From Eubacteriales Family XIII. Incertae Sedis bacterium (GTDB lineage Bacteria; Bacillota; Clostridia; Peptostreptococcales; Anaerovoracaceae), in NCBI GenBank assembly GCA_031263875.1, contig JAISEX010000254.1, forward strand, positions 1-10,696: a stretch of 10,696 nt of DNA. Direction: 5' to 3'. Positions 8,432 to 10,696 of this stretch are shown in pieces. The notes under the pieces are model-generated. The model was given only the letters and a program-made list of their open reading frames with translations, did not search any database and was not told where the DNA came from. The position numbers were made by a program, and so were the translations under genes. Positions within the stretch are counted from its first letter, which is position 1, and each line of letters begins with the position of its first letter.

Positions 8432-8460
8432 ATTATACCAATTTAGGCGTCACAATCCAA
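8432..8460 (-). promoter_or_regulatory. Sigma-A-type promoter of rnpB
   Basis: On the minus strand a -35 box TTGGAT (8460-8455) and a perfect -10 box TATAAT (8437-8432) are separated by 17 nt. The expected start, about 7 nt further on, falls a few bases before the P1 helix of rnpB. Confidence 0.88.
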
Positions 8461-8500
8461 ATCGAAATGTATCGGTGCGGGCGAAGCGAACGTGACCGCT

Positions 8501-8583
8501 TGTCATTGCGGGGAACGAGCAGCGGGTCCCGCAGGCCGAAGGACTGACATGCATGTGAATGCTTTGGGCGCATGGGGCTGTCC
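8501..8583. repeat. REP-like palindrome and 18-nt repeat
   Basis: TGTCATTGCGGGG at 8501 and the TGACA at 8545-8549 bracket a palindromic stretch like the widespread GTCATTGCGAG-type extragenic elements. 8566-8583 (GGGCGCATGGGGCTGTCC) is the exact reverse complement of 778-795. No gene is supported between 8461 and 8790. Confidence 0.65.
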
Positions 8584-8661
8584 CTGCGGGTTATTTGTAA
8601 AGGGTCTTTTTGAAAATCTTGCGTGCGCTTATTTTCCACATTATCCCTTAACCTCAGGACA

Positions 8662-8701
8662 GCCCCACCGGGCTCTGCGGGGCTGCGCTTCGCTCCGGCC
8701 G
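8662..8701. repeat. CCACCGGGCT / CTCCGGCCG repeat, second copy
   Basis: This matches 6297-6335 on the same strand, with a few substitutions. It sits beside the 18-nt repeat family at both loci, suggesting one longer decayed element. Confidence 0.65.
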
Positions 8702-8790
8702 CGGCGCTCGGGACAAGCGCGAGAAATGCGGGATGCCATGTTTCTATTTTACGGAATGTTCTTGCGTCCTCACCCGCGCCGTGGCTGCTA

Positions 8791-8948
8791 GTGCCCTGTG
8801 GCCTCTAAAACTTGTCAGTAATCGCCGAGGATTTTTTCGTCAGACGAGGCGGAGGGTTCCGTTGATACTTCTGGTATCATCGGGTTCCGACAACGAAGTA
8901 TGACGGAGCAGACTGGCGAGTAGTAAAGGTTTAGAGGCCACAGGACAC
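8791..8948. mobile_element. 158-bp MITE-like element with 19-bp inverted ends
   Basis: The left end GTGCCCTGTGGCCTCTAAA (8791-8809) and the reverse complement of the right end (8930-8948) agree at 18 of 19 positions. Both ends abut TA (8789-8790 and 8949-8950), as expected of a TA target duplication such as IS630/Tc1-mariner-type elements make. Inside is no usable reading frame, but there is a TGATAC/GTATCA hairpin at about 8863-8879. It is therefore likely a non-autonomous element needing a transposase elsewhere. The family assignment is inference. Confidence 0.78.
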
Positions 8949-8950
8949 TA

Positions 8951-9153
8951 TACCCCTCCTATCCCTTGCGCGGGACATATGCGCCATTCCGTGCCGCCTT
9001 TACTCCATTTGTCATTGCAGACCTCGGCCGCTCCCCTGTGCGGGCAAAGTATACAAAGCATCCGTCCATCCTACGGCGAACCCATTCATCGCGCGAGCCG
9101 ACAAAATACGCGAGAAGCAGAACCGACAGAGGCATCCCCTCCCTGCCGTCGTC
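8951..9153 (-). repeat. Degenerate ~125-bp repeat, fourth copy, with tail but no double hairpin
   Basis: Read on the minus strand from 9153, the unit has GACGGCAGGGAGG, CCTCTGTCGG, TTCTCGCGTATTTT, GGATGGACGG and ACTTTGCCCGCACAGGGGAGC, all in the order of units 1 and 2 at 285-533. Beyond it come GGCGGCACGG and the tail AAGGGATAGGAGGGG, like the tail that follows the 86-bp hairpin at 6371-6456. The hairpin pair itself is missing here. The MITE-like element abuts the tail. Positions 9154-9253 show nothing recognisable. Confidence 0.6.
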
Positions 9154-9253
9154 CGCAAAACCCCGCCACCCCGACATACGACAATCAGAAGGCAATAATC
9201 CGCTTATACGCGATTTATTGTCCCCTGATACTCCTTTATCGGCATCAATTAAA

Positions 9254-9289
9254 TACCCACGAAAGAAAAATTATTCTCTTCCGCGGGTA
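9254..9289 (-). terminator. Probable terminator of the EcsC-like/lipoprotein operon
   Basis: A 12-bp stem pairs TACCCGCGGAAG with CTTTCGTGGGTA, including two G-U pairs, around a 12-nt AU-rich loop. It lies 25 nt after the lipoprotein stop codon and is followed by TTTAATT. The U run is short, so termination may be imperfect. Confidence 0.6.
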
Positions 9290-9314
9290 AATTCAGCGCT
9301 TTGGGACGATCAAC

Positions 9315-9875
9315 CTATTGCAGCGCCTCAATGAGTTTTGCTTCTAACGCCTGCTGCTCACTCGCTTTCAGCTTGGACGATGTGCGCACAACAAGCGTAT
9401 TCAAGACCTTGTGCGAACCGCTCGCAAACACGCTACCGTCGAAAGCGGCAAGATACTCATCGCGCTTTTCCGCATCCGCGTTGTCGGCAAAAATCTCAAT
9501 ACATCCGCCGCCATCAGAGCCTTTATCAATAACGGTATCGCCATCAAACTCGTTTTGGTCAACCAAATTATACGTGAAGTAGACGGCGCCCGTATACGCG
9601 CCCTGTTTGCCTAACATCTCGTTGGGGTCATTATCCTCCGTCACGATCTCAACCTCAATAATACCGTCGACCTTTGAGATCGCAGTTTTGACACCTTCCG
9701 GCGTCGGCGCCGAAGGTTCCTCCTCGACCGCCTGCGCGGGGCTTTCCTCCTCAGAAGTTGCCACGGGGGTTTCTTTCTCGGGCGCCTGCGCGGGGCTTTC
9801 CTTGCCGCACCCCGCAAACGCGAACAGTGTAATTGTGAGCGCTAATGCAAGCGCCGCTGCCAGTAATTTCTTCAT
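9315..9875 (-). CDS. Putative lipoprotein of unknown function
   Basis: The 186-residue product begins with MKKLLAAALALAL, a hydrophobic stretch, and a lipobox FAGC whose Cys23 should be lipidated after cleavage, anchoring it on the outer face of the membrane. Residues 24-58 are a Pro/Glu/Ala-rich linker with ESPAQA twice. The rest is a compact domain of about 125 residues with VTEDNDPNEMLGKQGAY, GGGCIEIFADN, DAEKRDEYL and NTLVVRTS. This pattern resembles uncharacterised Gram-positive lipoproteins; I know of no assigned function. The ATG at 9875 overlaps the stop of the upstream gene (ATGA), with AAGGAGG placed inside that gene's end, so the two are translationally coupled. A terminator-like hairpin follows. 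Confidence 0.85.
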   Translation of the reverse strand: MKKLLAAALALALTITLFAFAGCGKESPAQAPEKETPVATSEEESPAQAVEEEPSAPTPEGVKTAISKVDGIIEVEIVTEDNDPNEMLGKQGAYTGAVYFTYNLVDQNEFDGDTVIDKGSDGGGCIEIFADNADAEKRDEYLAAFDGSVFASGSHKVLNTLVVRTSSKLKASEQQALEAKLIEALQ

Positions 9876-10696
9876 TGGATTTGTTCCTCCTTGTCATCTT
9901 GTGATAATTGCTGCTGCACGTTGTTCTGATCGTCCATCCGCGCCCTTAGCTGCGACATTTCAATCATAAGCGCCTCAAACTGTGATTTGCTTATAGTAAT
10001 TTCTTCCACCGCTTCCTCAGTCGTGTCTTCGCCTGATTCAACGGCAGCCAACTCCTCTTCGTCAATGACGACAGTCAATGCCGCTTCATATTCGGCGAAC
10101 TCTTCCGGCGACATATGAGCCATTTCGGACAGATGTTTCTGAAGTTTATGCGCCATTGGCTTGAATGTAGCCAAAGTGAGACCGCCTGAGATAACCCCGC
10201 CCAGTAAAGGTACCGTTTTTGATACGCCCTTGGCAAAGGTGTCTTTTACTATTTTTTGCCCTAACATCGTCGCCACTTTCTTGACGATCGGATAATACCA
10301 CGTCTTGGTCAGCGCTTGTGCGGCAACCTTCTTCGCGACAGATTTCATTGCCGTTTCTCCAAACAGTTTGACAACAGCCTTTGTTGCCGCTTTCACACCT
10401 GACATCACGCCGATAAACAGGACAAGCTGTGACTCGGTGGCTTCGTCGAGTTCGTTTGAATCTGTGAATATCTCGTCCCAGCCATATATGTATGTCAGTT
10501 TTTGCGCGACACGGATAATGTGGCCGTAGAACTGCATTAAATCAGCCGGGATAGTAGCGCCCATAGCAAACCCGCCCGGTATGCCCGCCGCGGTTGATAG
10601 GGCAGTTACCTTGACTGTTTCCGCGTTGATCACGTCTTTCGCTAGCTTATCCAACGTCTTGATCGGAATATCGGCGTGGAGTGTTCCGTCGGTAAT
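9872..10696 (-). CDS. EcsC-family-like protein, 5' end beyond the window
   Basis: The frame is open to the right edge (274 codons visible). A TTG at 10654 could be read as a start, but it has no binding site and open sequence continues upstream, so the gene is taken as truncated by the window. The visible part has STAAGIPGGFAMGATIPADL, then a helix ending KLTYIYGW, a Gly-rich GVMSGVKAA segment, YYPIVKKVATMLGQK, and VPLLGGVISGGLTL. This order resembles the EcsC family (named after the third gene of the Bacillus ecs ABC-exporter locus), whose molecular role is not established. The last ~70 residues are acidic and then Gln-rich, probably partly coiled coil. Hydrophobic Gly/Ala stretches suggest membrane association. 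The neighbouring lipoprotein overlaps by 4 nt, pointing to a joint envelope-linked role. Confidence 0.68.
   Translation of the reverse strand: MTDGTLHADIPIKTLDKLAKDVINAETVKVTALSTAAGIPGGFAMGATIPADLMQFYGHIIRVAQKLTYIYGWDEIFTDSNELDEATESQLVLFIGVMSGVKAATKAVVKLFGETAMKSVAKKVAAQALTKTWYYPIVKKVATMLGQKIVKDTFAKGVSKTVPLLGGVISGGLTLATFKPMAHKLQKHLSEMAHMSPEEFAEYEAALTVVIDEEELAAVESGEDTTEEAVEEITISKSQFEALMIEMSQLRARMDDQNNVQQQLSQDDKEEQIQ
9886..9892 (-). promoter_or_regulatory. Ribosome binding site of the lipoprotein gene
   Basis: AAGGAGG on the minus strand lies 10 nt before the ATG at 9875 and inside the last codons of the EcsC-like gene. It supports this start and coupled translation. Confidence 0.85.

Noticed and set aside
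8057..8446. Frames on both strands over 8057-8446
   Set aside because: They fall inside the RNase P RNA gene, which fully explains the conservation.
8959..9195. A 78-codon minus-strand frame
   Set aside because: It lies across the degenerate ~125-bp repeat. Its apparent similarity to the 120-401 frame (LFLAYF-like stretch) is explained by shared repeat DNA, and other copies shift frame.
10652..10654. TTG start for the EcsC-like gene
   Set aside because: The frame stays open for 14 more codons to the window edge and there is no Shine-Dalgarno sequence before the TTG, so the real start is most likely outside the window.

Overview
The window looks like a piece of chromosome from an anaerobic, fairly GC-rich Bacillota (Clostridia-type) bacterium. 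The reasons are a 1,418-residue two-ATPase-domain acyl-CoA dehydratase activase-type protein (a family of strict anaerobes), a class A RNase P RNA, a Gram-positive-style lipoprotein and strong AGGAGG-type ribosome binding sites. This placement is inference; no 16S or other species marker is present. Every supported gene is on the minus strand.

Layout from left to right: 1-930 has no gene and holds an AT-rich stretch, a 12-C run, two tandem copies of a G-rich ~125-bp repeat, an 86-bp double-hairpin repeat and short REP-like sequences. 931-5187 is the large activase-type Fe-S ATPase. 5188-5494 is a spacer with a degenerate 66-bp tandem repeat. 5495-6253 is exodeoxyribonuclease III. 6254-6603 is another repeat cluster, carrying inverted copies of the elements at 285-638. 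6604-7998 is a MATE-family transporter. 8029-8419 is the RNase P RNA (rnpB), with a clear sigma-A-type promoter at 8432-8460. 8461-9253 has no gene and holds REP-like pieces, a 158-bp MITE-like element with 19-bp terminal inverted repeats next to TA, and a fourth degenerate copy of the ~125-bp repeat. 9254-9289 is a probable terminator. 9315-9875 is a lipoprotein of unknown function, translationally coupled to an EcsC-like protein (9872-10696) that runs off the right edge.

The genes do not form one pathway. rnpB and the MATE gene are 30 nt apart and may share a transcript. The EcsC-like gene and the lipoprotein overlap by 4 nt and are very probably an operon. Activase and xth stand alone between repeat-filled spacers.

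No obvious new defence or metabolic system is visible. The most interesting material is the intergenic repeat system: a composite element (a ~125-bp unit, then an 86-bp double hairpin with two TGAA loops) present at two loci in opposite orientations, with a third locus that has the ~125-bp unit and the downstream tail but lacks the double hairpin. The two 86-bp copies differ at only two positions, and both changes preserve the predicted fold.
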